NCBI GenBank assembly: GCA_017395885.1
Contig: JAFQNM010000197.1
Span: 1 to 14,236 of the forward strand
DNA from: Clostridia bacterium
GTDB taxonomy: Bacteria > Bacillota > Clostridia > Oscillospirales > CAG-272
Direction of reading: 5' to 3'
Length of the DNA stretch: 14,236 nucleotides
The position numbers and the translations under genes were made by a program. Shown here piece by piece: positions 7,344-14,236 of the stretch (its first letter is position 1; each line of letters begins with the position of its first letter). The notes under the pieces were generated by a model that was given only the letters and a program-made list of their open reading frames with translations, did not search any database and was not told the DNA's origin.

Positions 7344-7367
7344 AAACGGGCGAATAATCGCCCGTTT
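7344..7367 (-). terminator. Hairpin between galE and galM (attenuating terminator)
   Basis: AAACGGGCGA and TCGCCCGTTT pair over 10 bp around a 4-nt loop (TTAT in the minus-strand RNA). The T-rich run TTTGTTTAT follows, so it looks like an intrinsic terminator. The galM ribosome site lies just beyond it, so partial termination would lower galM relative to galE. Confidence 0.8.
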
Positions 7368-7374
7368 ATATTAA

Positions 7375-8394
7375 TTATTCTTCATCAGGGAATCCGTCAG
7401 GATTCTGGTCCTGCCAACGGGCAAGGTCACAGCACATCTCTTCGATACCGCGCTCTGCCTTCCAGCCGAGAACTGTAAGAGCCTTCTCAGGATTTGCATA
7501 GCACTCACCGATATCACCGGGACGGCGGGGACCGATCTTATAATTAACGGTCTTTCCGCTTGCCTTTTCGTATGCCTTGACTACCTCAAGAACCGAGTAT
7601 CCGTTACCTGTACCTACGTTAAAGTAATCAATGCCCTTATTTTCCGCTGTCCAATCAAGGGCCTTGAGATGAGCAAGTGCAAGGTCTACAACGTGGATAT
7701 AGTCACGAACACCGGTTCCGTCAGGAGTATCATAATCATCGCCGTGAACGCTGAGACACTCAAGCTTACCTGCAGCAACCTTGGATACGTAAGGAAGCAG
7801 GTTGTTGGGAATACCCTGAGGGTCTTCTCCGATAAGACCGGACTTGTGTGCTCCGATAGGATTGAAGTAACGAAGGATAGCAACAGACATCCAGGGCTCA
7901 GCAACGCAAAGATCTGCGAGGATTCTCTCAATCATAAGCTTTGTTTCGCCATAAGGATTTGTTGTGGAAAGGGGGAAATCCTCTGTTATCGGAACAGACT
8001 TGGGAAGGCCGTATACTGTTGCAGAGGAGGAGAAAACTATCTTGCCAACCTTGTACTTCTTCATCAGCTGACAAAGATTAAGTGTGCTGAGAAGGTTGTT
8101 CTTATAGTACTCAAGGGGCATGGAAACAGACTCGCCTACCGCTTTGAGGCCTGCAAAGTGAATAACGGATTCGATATCATTTTCTGCAAACACCTTTTCT
8201 GCAGCTTCTAAATCACACAGATCCGCTCTGTAAAATTTGGGGCGGATGCCTGTGATCTTCTCTATCCTGCCGAGAACTGTTTTCTTGGAATTTGAAAGGT
8301 TATCAATGATAACTACCTCTTTACCGATGCCGATAAGCTCAACAACGGTATGAGAACCGATAAAGCCGGTACCGCCTGTAATAAGAATAGCCAT
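7375..8394 (-). CDS. galE: UDP-glucose 4-epimerase
   Basis: This NAD-dependent extended SDR enzyme interconverts UDP-glucose and UDP-galactose. The 339-residue length is standard. The Rossmann motif GGTGFIGSH lies at 7-15, with the dinucleotide acid at Asp31 (VIIDNLSNS). The catalytic triad is Ser124 (FSSSATVYG), Tyr148 and Lys152 (YGETK). Also typical are RYFNPIGAHKSGLIGEDP (175-192) and the C-terminal RRPGDIGECYANPEKA (290-305). The ATG at 8394 follows an AGAGGT site and lies 18 nt after the nucleotidyltransferase stop, giving a two-step route from glucose-1-phosphate to UDP-galactose. No galK or galT is nearby, so the unit seems aimed at making UDP-galactose for glycans, with galactose use a weaker possibility. 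Confidence 0.97.
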   Translation of the reverse strand: MAILITGGTGFIGSHTVVELIGIGKEVVIIDNLSNSKKTVLGRIEKITGIRPKFYRADLCDLEAAEKVFAENDIESVIHFAGLKAVGESVSMPLEYYKNNLLSTLNLCQLMKKYKVGKIVFSSSATVYGLPKSVPITEDFPLSTTNPYGETKLMIERILADLCVAEPWMSVAILRYFNPIGAHKSGLIGEDPQGIPNNLLPYVSKVAAGKLECLSVHGDDYDTPDGTGVRDYIHVVDLALAHLKALDWTAENKGIDYFNVGTGNGYSVLEVVKAYEKASGKTVNYKIGPRRPGDIGECYANPEKALTVLGWKAERGIEEMCCDLARWQDQNPDGFPDEE

Positions 8395-8412
8395 TTTTAC
8401 TACCTCTTTATA

Positions 8413-9318
8413 TTACTTCCAGAGACCCTTAGGATATACACCGGTCTCAATATACTCACCGATCTTTGCAACTACTGCAGGCTTATCCTCAGAATAGGTA
8501 ACTCCGTGCCACATTGCTGTTGTGGGAATAACTTTTACTGTGCAATATCCCTGCTGCTTAAGCTGACCAACCACGTTGGGAAGGAAGCACTCAGACTTGA
8601 GAGGCTCACGGTCAGGATCATCAAGGAACTTCTTGAACTCAGCCTTTGCACCCTCAAAAATGGATGCTGTGAAGCACCAGAAGTTCATAGATACTACAGT
8701 TTCGGGAGGAACAGTTATCAAAGCACCGTTCTCATCCTCAAACTGTCCGCCCTCTGCTACCTTATAGATCTTTGTTCTTTCAACGATCTCCTTAAGATAT
8801 CCGTCCTCAGTTACGCAAACGCCGCGTGCAACGCTGCCGCTATCGCTGAGTGTGTTGCCAAGGTGGTATCCGATCATAGCATAAATATTCTCCTCAGACT
8901 TTTCAGCCATACGGATAAACTCGGCAGCCTTCATATATGCATCTCTGCCATAAAAGTCATCTGCATTGATAACAGCAAAGCTATCACCTGCAAGAACCTC
9001 TTCAGCACAGAGGATCGCCTGTGTGGTTCCCCAAGGCTTAACACGGTCTGCGGGGAGCTTTTCTGCGGGAACAAGGTAATCCATAGTCTGGAAAGCATAA
9101 TCAACCTTGATCTTACCCTCAAGACGTGCGCCTATGGTCTCCTTGAAGTCCTCATAATTTGCTTCCTTAATGATAAATACTACTCTGTCAAAGCCTGCCT
9201 GAAGAGCATCATACACGGAAAAGTCAATAATAAACTCGCCATCCTCGGTAAAGGGGTCGATCTGCTTGAGGCCACCGTAACGGGAGCCCATGCCGGCTGC
9301 AAGTACAAGTAAAGTCAT
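8413..9318 (-). CDS. Sugar-phosphate nucleotidyltransferase (UTP-glucose-1-phosphate uridylyltransferase-like)
   Basis: The protein should couple an NTP to a sugar-1-phosphate, releasing pyrophosphate and giving an NDP-sugar. The nucleotide-binding signature LVLAAGMGSRYGGLKQID lies at 4-21. WGTTQAIL (96-103) and the metal-binding INADDFYG (117-124) follow. It resembles a clostridial family often annotated as a general nucleotidyltransferase, not canonical GalU, so UDP-glucose as product is inferred from galE next door. The longest frame begins with TTG at 9330, but the ATG at 9318 is preferred: it has GGAG 6 nt upstream and starts right at the beta strand before the signature, giving 301 residues. 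It leads the minus-strand sugar-nucleotide operon and has a promoter with a built-in dyad. Confidence 0.88.
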   Translation of the reverse strand: MTLLVLAAGMGSRYGGLKQIDPFTEDGEFIIDFSVYDALQAGFDRVVFIIKEANYEDFKETIGARLEGKIKVDYAFQTMDYLVPAEKLPADRVKPWGTTQAILCAEEVLAGDSFAVINADDFYGRDAYMKAAEFIRMAEKSEENIYAMIGYHLGNTLSDSGSVARGVCVTEDGYLKEIVERTKIYKVAEGGQFEDENGALITVPPETVVSMNFWCFTASIFEGAKAEFKKFLDDPDREPLKSECFLPNVVGQLKQQGYCTVKVIPTTAMWHGVTYSEDKPAVVAKIGEYIETGVYPKGLWK

Positions 9319-9369
9319 ATTTTTCTCCAATCCGCCACTAACGGCAAAATGATATATTTAACAATCTCT

Positions 9370-9398
9370 ATTTTATTACATTATCAATGTAATTTCAA
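9370..9398 (-). promoter_or_regulatory. Promoter of the nucleotidyltransferase-galE-galM unit
   Basis: On the minus strand, TTGAAA (9398-9393) and TAAAAT (9375-9370) are spaced by exactly 17 bp, close to sigma-A consensus. The predicted start is near 9363, giving a leader of about 45 nt. The whole spacer is occupied by an inverted repeat. Confidence 0.7.
9376..9392. promoter_or_regulatory. Inverted-repeat operator candidate filling the -35/-10 spacer
   Basis: TTACATT and AATGTAA arms of 7 bp flank a 3-bp centre, matching perfectly. The dyad fits the 17-bp spacer base for base, so a dimeric regulator bound here would exclude RNA polymerase. The regulator is unknown. The arm contains TTACA like BlaI sites, but the half-site distance differs. 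Confidence 0.65.
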
Positions 9399-9436
9399 AT
9401 AAATTTACACTTATTTACAATTTGTTCACAAGTGCG

Positions 9437-9799
9437 TTAGCCTTCTAAGGTGTACTTCAAAAATTTTATAGATGTTGTTTCACTGAAAAGAACAAGAGCA
9501 CCGTCCTCAAATCTGAAGCTCAGTGTATAAGGCTCTGTTCCGTCATCAGGATCAAAAATTATGCTGTCTCCCGATACTCTGTAAAATCCTACTGTTCTTG
9601 ATTCTTCGGTATCGCTCTTTATATCCTTAACAGCCCAAGCAAAAACATCCTCTCCGCTACGATTTTCACTGAACTGAATAGCATTTCTGACACCCATGCT
9701 ATCGTTATACCAGACACCGTAAACATCAGAAGCCTTTGAGCAAGAGCACAGCGAAAGCACTATACAAAGACAGCAAAGAAATGAAGCTACTCTTTTCAT
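9437..9799 (-). CDS. Small predicted lipoprotein, function unknown
   Basis: The 120-residue protein starts with a lipoprotein signal: basic MKR, a hydrophobic cysteine-rich core, then LCSC with the lipidated Cys at position 20. After cleavage, a domain of about 100 residues would sit on the outer face of the membrane. That domain is rich in predicted beta strands (VYGVWYN, NAIQFSE, TVGFYRVSGDSIIF, YTLSFRFEDGALVLF), like a lipocalin-type or copper-resistance-type small barrel; this is only a shape impression. The ATG lies 1 nt after the SDR stop (TGA-T-ATG), so it is translated from the same transcript. It is the last gene of the der-plsY operon; no strong terminator follows. I do not recognise the family. 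Confidence 0.82.
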   Translation of the reverse strand: MKRVASFLCCLCIVLSLCSCSKASDVYGVWYNDSMGVRNAIQFSENRSGEDVFAWAVKDIKSDTEESRTVGFYRVSGDSIIFDPDDGTEPYTLSFRFEDGALVLFSETTSIKFLKYTLEG

Positions 9800-9800
9800 A

Positions 9801-10844
9801 TCAGTTAAGCATTGTCTGACCGCCGGTTACGGGAATAGCCTGTCCGGTTTCATACTTCTGCTCTACAATATAAAGAATTGCTCTTGTTACGTCCTCAACT
9901 CTGCATCCGCGACCAAGAGGCACCTTAGCCTCATAGAATGCACGAACATCGGCAATCGTTTTTGCACCGGGAACCTTTCCCGCATTGAGATACTGAACGA
10001 ATAGTCCCTTTTCGGGGTCAGACCACAGGGGTCCATCCAGGAAGTTGCCGGGGCATATTGCATTTACCTTGATGCCGTAGGGGGCAAGCTCCAGCGCAAA
10101 GGACTGTGTGAGACCGATACCGCCGAATTTTGCACCTGCATATGCAAAATTCTTGTTGCTTCCCTCAAGGCCGGACTTTGAATTGATCTCAATTACATCT
10201 GCCATGTATTCGGGAGCGATCTCTCTCTGAAGCTTCATAGGCTGAACGGCATACTTTGTACAAATAAAGAATGCAGTATAATCAACGCTTGTTACAAGCT
10301 CAAAATTCTGCTTTGTCATTTCCTCAAGGCTTCCTGCACGAACGATACCAGCATTATTGACAAAAATATCAAGACCGCCGAAAGCGCATACTGTTTCGTC
10401 TACCATATTTTTAACAGATTCCTCATCCGTTACGTTAGCACCAACAGAAATAGCCTCAATACCGTATTTTTCAGATATTTCAGCAGCCTTAGCCTCTGCA
10501 CCTGCTGCATTCATATCTGCTACGCATACCTTACATCCGTTGGCTGCAAGATACTCGGCAATACCGGCACCAAATCCCTGTGCACTACCTGTTACGATAG
10601 CTATCTTGCCGGCAAGAGACGCTCCGGGATAAACGGGATAGATACTGAATGTTCCTACATTCTCAACGTAGATCTCCTCAGCGCCGCCCTCATAAACAGA
10701 AAGAACGCTTTCTACCGTCGTTTCCTTTGCTCCTCTCTTTTTGTCAGCAGTGAACTTAACGCCTGCAAGTCCCTCGGCACTACAAAGCATTCTGAGCTTG
10801 GGAGCAATCTTTGCTGCTATACTTTTCTTTTCAATAAGTTCCAT
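9801..10844 (-). CDS. SrlD-like short-chain dehydrogenase with extra N-terminal domain
   Basis: From about residue 79 to 347 this is a classical SDR: TGSAQGFG (85-92), Asp110 after the second strand, NNAG (163-166), catalytic Ser224 (INSKSG), Tyr235 and Lys239 (YAGAK). The stretches INSKSG, YAGAKFGGIGLTQSFALEL, KVPLGRGC and VTGGQ closely match sorbitol-6-phosphate 2-dehydrogenase (SrlD/GutD), so a phosphorylated polyol or ketose is a likely substrate. The first 78 residues are an added domain not found in ordinary SDRs. The longest frame starts at 10856, but that ATG is part of the ribosome site; the ATG at 10844 with ATGAGGTG just upstream is preferred. It lies 13 nt after the PHP gene. No sorbitol PTS genes are in the window, so the exact substrate is open. 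Confidence 0.88.
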   Translation of the reverse strand: MELIEKKSIAAKIAPKLRMLCSAEGLAGVKFTADKKRGAKETTVESVLSVYEGGAEEIYVENVGTFSIYPVYPGASLAGKIAIVTGSAQGFGAGIAEYLAANGCKVCVADMNAAGAEAKAAEISEKYGIEAISVGANVTDEESVKNMVDETVCAFGGLDIFVNNAGIVRAGSLEEMTKQNFELVTSVDYTAFFICTKYAVQPMKLQREIAPEYMADVIEINSKSGLEGSNKNFAYAGAKFGGIGLTQSFALELAPYGIKVNAICPGNFLDGPLWSDPEKGLFVQYLNAGKVPGAKTIADVRAFYEAKVPLGRGCRVEDVTRAILYIVEQKYETGQAIPVTGGQTMLN

Positions 10845-10857
10845 AATACACCTCATG

Positions 10858-12108
10858 TTATATATTACGTCCTATTTCGGAGAAATAGGAAATTCTATCC
10901 TTAAGATTGGGGATGCGCTCAACGGTAGACCTTGTAAACATACCTTTTTCAGCATTCTCACTGGCTGCTTTTTCGTGACCGATAAGTGCCCACGTTGCAC
11001 TGTAAAGATGAGTATAAGGCTCCATTGCAGGACAAACGAATGACTGCCTTGGTGAGTTGATATCCTCACCGCTTATCTGGAAAAAGCCGTGCCTTTCGCA
11101 AAGCTCCATAACTCTATCAAGCTGCTGCTTTGTGTTTCTGGAGGGCATATAAGTAACGGCATCAAAGCCAAGACCGCCCAATGTTTCAAACAGCAAATCA
11201 AGATAGCTATCCTCAAACTTTTGAGCCGCCTTATCTCCCGTAGGACTTTCACCAACGTCTCCAAGGTATGCGTACGCCGCAATACCGCCTACTCTCTTTG
11301 CAAGAGCTGTGAACTCGCTTATGTGCATAAGCTCATCATCTGCGTCTATATAAATTTTGGAAACAAGTGAGCTCTTCAGAACGCCGAGAACATCGTAAAG
11401 ATAATACTCATCGGGAGCGGAAAGAAGCTTTTCTCTGATCTTCTCAGATATACCGCCGCAAAGCTTATCCACAAGAGCTACGGCATCTGCTCTTTCCTTT
11501 CCTTCTGCGATTTTCAATGTGAGGCCGAAAAGAACATGACGCTCGGTAACGCTGCCTCCCTCTGATGCACGTGAAAGAGGAAGAACATCACTATCAAAGT
11601 CAAGAAAAATGTCAAGCCCCTTACAGAGCTCATTGATCCTATCGCACATTTTACGGTTTCTTACATTGCGTTTCTCTCTGAGAGGAGCAAGAGCTCTTTC
11701 ACACTCGGGAATATTCTGATGAGGGATTCCGTGAAGCGTTACATAGGCAACAGAGACCTGATCGGGATTATTAAGCCTAAGGCCCTCAAGCGGTGTTCCC
11801 TTCACGCTTGTTCTGCACTCAAATCCAACAGTCACAGGCATTCCGATAATACGGCCTGCCTCTAAAAATTCATCTATACCGCCAACGCTGTCGTGATCCA
11901 TAATGCCTGCAGTTGAAAGGCCTGCATTTCTTGCAAAATATACTGCAGCCGCAGGAGTATAGGGAGAAAACGAATATGTTGTATGTATATGATTATTTAC
12001 CCAGTTCCCGCCTTGAGGACAGGGATCTCCAAGCTCTCTCAAAGCTGAAAGGCGCTCCTCAGTTGAGCAATCTGCGCAAAATAGCTTATTTATTAGTTGT
12101 TCCTTCAC
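10858..12108 (-). CDS. PHP-domain metal-dependent hydrolase
   Basis: PHP proteins are multi-metal phosphoesterases or phosphatases. The metal motifs appear in order (numbered from the GTG start): His40 and His42 in HIHTTYSFSPYTP, DHD at 71-73 in GIMDHDSVGG, Glu97 in GFECR, and His126 and His130 in TLHGIPH. A late GEDINSPRQ (348-356) may give the last aspartate, with Asn where many relatives have His. The protein is 416 residues, longer than single-domain PHP phosphatases. The longest frame begins at 12144, inside the methyltransferase gene; the GTG at 12108, just 1 nt after that gene's TAA and with AGG 6 nt upstream, is preferred, though the ATG at 12144 cannot be excluded. The neighbouring SDR hints at a sugar-phosphate substrate, by inference. 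Confidence 0.85.
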   Translation of the reverse strand: MKEQLINKLFCADCSTEERLSALRELGDPCPQGGNWVNNHIHTTYSFSPYTPAAAVYFARNAGLSTAGIMDHDSVGGIDEFLEAGRIIGMPVTVGFECRTSVKGTPLEGLRLNNPDQVSVAYVTLHGIPHQNIPECERALAPLREKRNVRNRKMCDRINELCKGLDIFLDFDSDVLPLSRASEGGSVTERHVLFGLTLKIAEGKERADAVALVDKLCGGISEKIREKLLSAPDEYYLYDVLGVLKSSLVSKIYIDADDELMHISEFTALAKRVGGIAAYAYLGDVGESPTGDKAAQKFEDSYLDLLFETLGGLGFDAVTYMPSRNTKQQLDRVMELCERHGFFQISGEDINSPRQSFVCPAMEPYTHLYSATWALIGHEKAASENAEKGMFTRSTVERIPNLKDRISYFSEIGRNI

Positions 12109-12109
12109 A

Positions 12110-13276
12110 TTAAGCCTGCCTTTCTCCCAACAACGGGGCCGCATCCTTTCCTGTCAAAAACCTGTATGCGGCCTTATACTCCTCGGCCTTACGATTTCCA
12201 TAGGAAAGTTTTTTGTTCTTATGTGCTCTGATAAGCACGTTTTTCGGAGTATCCTCAGGGTCAATAAGCTCCACGGCATCTGCCGCATAGCCATCTGCCT
12301 CAAGACGCAGAACTCTGAGAGAATCGGTCAAAGCATCGCACATTTTTGACTTGAGTACTGAATTCCGGCTTACAAACTTAAGGCTCTCGCAATTAAGCTC
12401 ACGGCTGAGCTGTCTATGACAGCAGGGCGTTGCAAGTATGACCTCAGCCCCAAGAGCTACTGCTCTTTCAAGCACAATATCAGTTGCAACGTCGCAGGCG
12501 TGGAGACTTATAACGAGATGAGGCTTTAGATCGGGTGAATACTTTGTAACGTCACCGGCTGCAAAGGTCATATTATCAAATCCGCACCTTCCAGCTATAT
12601 CGGAGCAGTATTCCATAACACTTGCCTTAAGGTCCATACAGTCCATTGAAACGCTTCTGGAGCATACTATTGTAAGATAATAGTACACTGCAAAGCTGAG
12701 ATAGCTCTTTCCGCAGCAAAGATCGGCAACCTTTACAGTTCCCTCTTTGGGAAGATACTTCAGCATATCTCCCACATATTCAAGGAAACGGTTGATCTGC
12801 CTGAACTTGGATTGTTTTTTATCGTGTACTCTACCGTTTTTATCGGATATACCAAGATGATAAAGAAACTCCTCACTGCCGTTAAGGATATAGTTCTTCA
12901 CCTTATGGCCTTCTGCCTCAACTGTCTCTCCGGACCCTATCCTGCCATGCTTTATCAGGGAAACCTTACCCTTTTTGGACCTCATAAGAGAGGCTGTGCC
13001 GCCTGTATCGTTAAGATCACATCTTGAAAAGGTTTTGCATTTTTCATATACGACGTCAGATACAGAATCAATACTGATATTCTCCTGCCTGACTCTGCCC
13101 TCTGTGCAGAAATATTCAAGCTGTACAACAGTATCCTTGGAATATTTACGAAGAGTACCCTTGATCTTCAGGGTATCTCCTTCAACAGGAGAGGACAGAA
13201 CAAAGTTTTTCAGCGTATTTGCCGCTGCTGAGCCTGCACAAAGCTGTGCAAACAAAAGAACTTTATCCTCACTCAT
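12110..13276 (-). CDS. SAM-dependent methyltransferase, class I (Methyltransf_32-like)
   Basis: The 388-residue protein carries a class I methyltransferase fold in its C-terminal half. The SAM loop is VADLCCGKSYLSFAVYYYL (183-201), followed by an acidic strand end (DCMDLK), SLHACDVATD (257-266) and ATPCCHRQL (282-290). The paired cysteines and the HACD/PCCH motifs fit a family of predicted RNA or small-molecule methyltransferases seen in bacteria and eukaryotes; the substrate is unknown. The N-terminal half (about 1-160) is a separate region, perhaps for substrate recognition. The longest frame begins at 13375, deep inside plsY, with an implausible basic leader; the ATG at 13276 gives an 8-nt overlap with plsY (ATGAGTGA) and is preferred. 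Four-to-eight-base overlaps like this are usual in coupled operons. Confidence 0.87.
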   Translation of the reverse strand: MSEDKVLLFAQLCAGSAAANTLKNFVLSSPVEGDTLKIKGTLRKYSKDTVVQLEYFCTEGRVRQENISIDSVSDVVYEKCKTFSRCDLNDTGGTASLMRSKKGKVSLIKHGRIGSGETVEAEGHKVKNYILNGSEEFLYHLGISDKNGRVHDKKQSKFRQINRFLEYVGDMLKYLPKEGTVKVADLCCGKSYLSFAVYYYLTIVCSRSVSMDCMDLKASVMEYCSDIAGRCGFDNMTFAAGDVTKYSPDLKPHLVISLHACDVATDIVLERAVALGAEVILATPCCHRQLSRELNCESLKFVSRNSVLKSKMCDALTDSLRVLRLEADGYAADAVELIDPEDTPKNVLIRAHKNKKLSYGNRKAEEYKAAYRFLTGKDAAPLLGERQA

Positions 13277-13988
13277 TTGTTTCTTCGTTTTCCTTCTTCT
13301 TTTTCTTGGAAAGGCTGATCTTATTCTCAGTACCGTTAAAGAGGCGGCTGAGATTCGTTCTATGCTGGAAAACAACGAAAAGACCTGCTAAGACCGCAAG
13401 CACCTCTACCATAATAAAAGGATTATTATCTACCATTCTGTTAACTCTGTTCAGAAGGATAGGATAAACAAGTGCACAGATAATACTGCCCAGAGATACA
13501 AACTTGGTTCCGATAACCAGGATAAAGAACATTACAAAAAGGATAAGAAAAACATACCATACCTTCATTGCAATGCTTGTCATTAAAACAAGTACCGCAA
13601 AGCAAGCAACTCCCTTTCCGCCCTTAAACTTAAAATACAGGGGATAAGTATGGCCAACCATACAGAAAATACCTGCAAAGAACATTCCGAGCACCACATA
13701 TCTGGGGGGCATAAAGAGATAGCTCGTTGCCATTGCAACAGCGGTCTTTGCACCGTCGCAAAGGAATGTGAAGATTCCTGCTCTTTTGCCGTATGTTCTG
13801 AGCATATTGGTTGCGCCCGCATTACCGCTGCCGGAGGAGCGAACGTCCTCCTTAAATATGGCCCTGGAAAAAATAATTCCGAAATTTAAGCTTCCGATAA
13901 GGTAAGATACTATACCGCAAATCACCAAAAAAGAGATAAAGGGGATCTCAAGATTACTCTGATCCTTAAAAAACAGTTCAAACAGCAT
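13269..13988 (-). CDS. plsY: Acyl-phosphate:glycerol-3-phosphate acyltransferase
   Basis: PlsY moves the acyl group from acyl-phosphate to glycerol-3-phosphate, making lysophosphatidic acid, the first step of phospholipid synthesis, in the membrane. All three motifs are present: SGSGNAGATN (52-61), GHTYPLYFKFKGGKGVA (112-128) and HRTNLSRLFNGTENK (209-223). Hydrophobic segments near 16-38, 72-92, 97-117, 130-180 (more than one) and 192-208 fit the multi-pass fold. At 239 residues it is longer than usual (about 200) because of a longer middle membrane region and a lysine-rich tail (a run of six Lys, then acidic). The start ATG shares its A with the der stop TAA (TAATG), a coupled junction; der-plsY adjacency is common in Firmicutes. 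There it normally leads to gpsA, which is not seen next here. Confidence 0.96.
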   Translation of the reverse strand: MLFELFFKDQSNLEIPFISFLVICGIVSYLIGSLNFGIIFSRAIFKEDVRSSGSGNAGATNMLRTYGKRAGIFTFLCDGAKTAVAMATSYLFMPPRYVVLGMFFAGIFCMVGHTYPLYFKFKGGKGVACFAVLVLMTSIAMKVWYVFLILFVMFFILVIGTKFVSLGSIICALVYPILLNRVNRMVDNNPFIMVEVLAVLAGLFVVFQHRTNLSRLFNGTENKISLSKKKKKENEETNE

Positions 13989-14236
13989 TAGTCTTCGTTA
14001 TCTCCCTTCTGTCGGATAATAAGTTTTATGGGGGTCCCCTTAAAGCCAAAGGTCTGTCTCAGGCAGTTTTCGATATATCTCTGATATGAGAAATGGAAAA
14101 GCTCAGCAGAGTTACAGAAAATAACAAAGGTAGGCGGTGCTACGGATATCTGAGTCATATAATAGATCTTCAGTCTCTTACCCTTATCGGAGGGAGGCTG
14201 AACTCGGTTGATTGCATCTGCAAGCACGTCATTGAG
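13988..14236 (-). CDS. der: Ribosome-assembly GTPase Der, C-terminal part
   Basis: Only the last 82 residues lie in the window; the frame is open to the right edge. They form the C-terminal KH-like domain of Der (EngA), the double-GTPase that helps mature the 50S subunit. The visible marks are [20 protein letters not shown], then [20 protein letters not shown] and [15 protein letters not shown], which follow the family pattern closely. The full protein is normally about 440 residues. The stop overlaps the plsY start by one base, so der heads or precedes the operon that runs through the lipoprotein gene. Confidence 0.96.
   Translation of the reverse strand, partial: LNDVLADAINRVQPPSDKGKRLKIYYMTQISVAPPTFVIFCNSAELFHFSYQRYIENCLRQTFGFKGTPIKLIIRQKGDNED

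Noticed and set aside
8350..9312. Plus-strand open frame of 320 codons opposite the nucleotidyltransferase
   Set aside because: Antisense shadow with no family features; the minus-strand frame has the full nucleotidyltransferase signature.
9319..9330. TTG start for the nucleotidyltransferase at 9330
   Set aside because: The GGAG ribosome site lies inside this extension and serves the ATG at 9318.
9331..9436. Terminator after the lipoprotein gene
   Set aside because: The gap is AT-rich with only very short dyads (such as TTGT/ACAA) and no GC-rich stem with a T-tract; the operon end may be factor-dependent.
10845..10856. Longer SDR start at 10856
   Set aside because: That ATG is embedded in the ribosome site (ATGAGGTG) of the ATG at 10844.
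13277..13375. Longer methyltransferase start at 13375
   Set aside because: It would put 33 basic residues deep inside plsY with no ribosome site; the ATG at 13276 gives a normal short overlap.

Overview
The window looks like a chromosomal stretch of a low-to-moderate GC Gram-positive anaerobe, most likely a Ruminococcus-like member of the Oscillospiraceae/Lachnospiraceae (Clostridia). This placement is inferred from gene content and style: Der-PlsY gene order, a BlaI-type regulator, a degenerate ROK-type regulator, strong AGGAGG-like ribosome sites, textbook TTGACA/TATAAT promoters, TGA used as stop, and a dockerin-like calcium loop in a secreted protein. No rRNA, tRNA, CRISPR array, insertion sequence or phage gene was seen.

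Left part (1-2717). A minus-strand unit reads BlaI/MecI-type repressor (1423-1010), then a predicted PD-(D/E)XK-like protein with a C-terminal winged helix (1006-272), then a secreted protein with an N-terminal dockerin-like loop that runs off the left edge (253-1). The gaps of 3 and 18 nt argue for one transcript. A 268-nt divergent region (1424-1691) separates this unit from a plus-strand ROK-like regulator (1692-2717). It holds two near-perfect sigma-A promoters facing apart and several dyads, one of which matches the BlaI core TACANNTGTA at 9 of 10 positions over the repressor's own -10.

Middle part (2718-9436). On the plus strand are a CorC/HlyC (CNNM-like) membrane protein, a class I mannose-6-phosphate isomerase and a GT4 glycosyltransferase. 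They end at a bidirectional terminator with a perfect 17-bp stem. On the minus strand, converging on it, are a sugar-phosphate nucleotidyltransferase, galE and galM. Together these genes make or interconvert activated sugars (mannose-6-P, UDP-glucose/UDP-galactose) and use them in surface glycan assembly; galK and galT are absent from the window. The promoter of the nucleotidyltransferase carries an inverted repeat that fills the whole 17-bp spacer between -35 and -10, so this unit is probably under a dedicated repressor.

Right part (9437-14236). A tightly packed minus-strand operon begins outside the window: der (C-terminal end only), plsY, a SAM-dependent methyltransferase, a PHP-domain metallohydrolase, a SrlD-like short-chain dehydrogenase with an extra N-terminal domain, and a small lipoprotein. 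Junctions overlap or are 1-13 nt apart, so housekeeping genes (GTPase, phospholipid synthesis) and an uncharacterised PHP/SDR/lipoprotein trio appear to be co-transcribed. Four start codons in the window were moved from the longest reading frame, on ribosome-site and overlap evidence.
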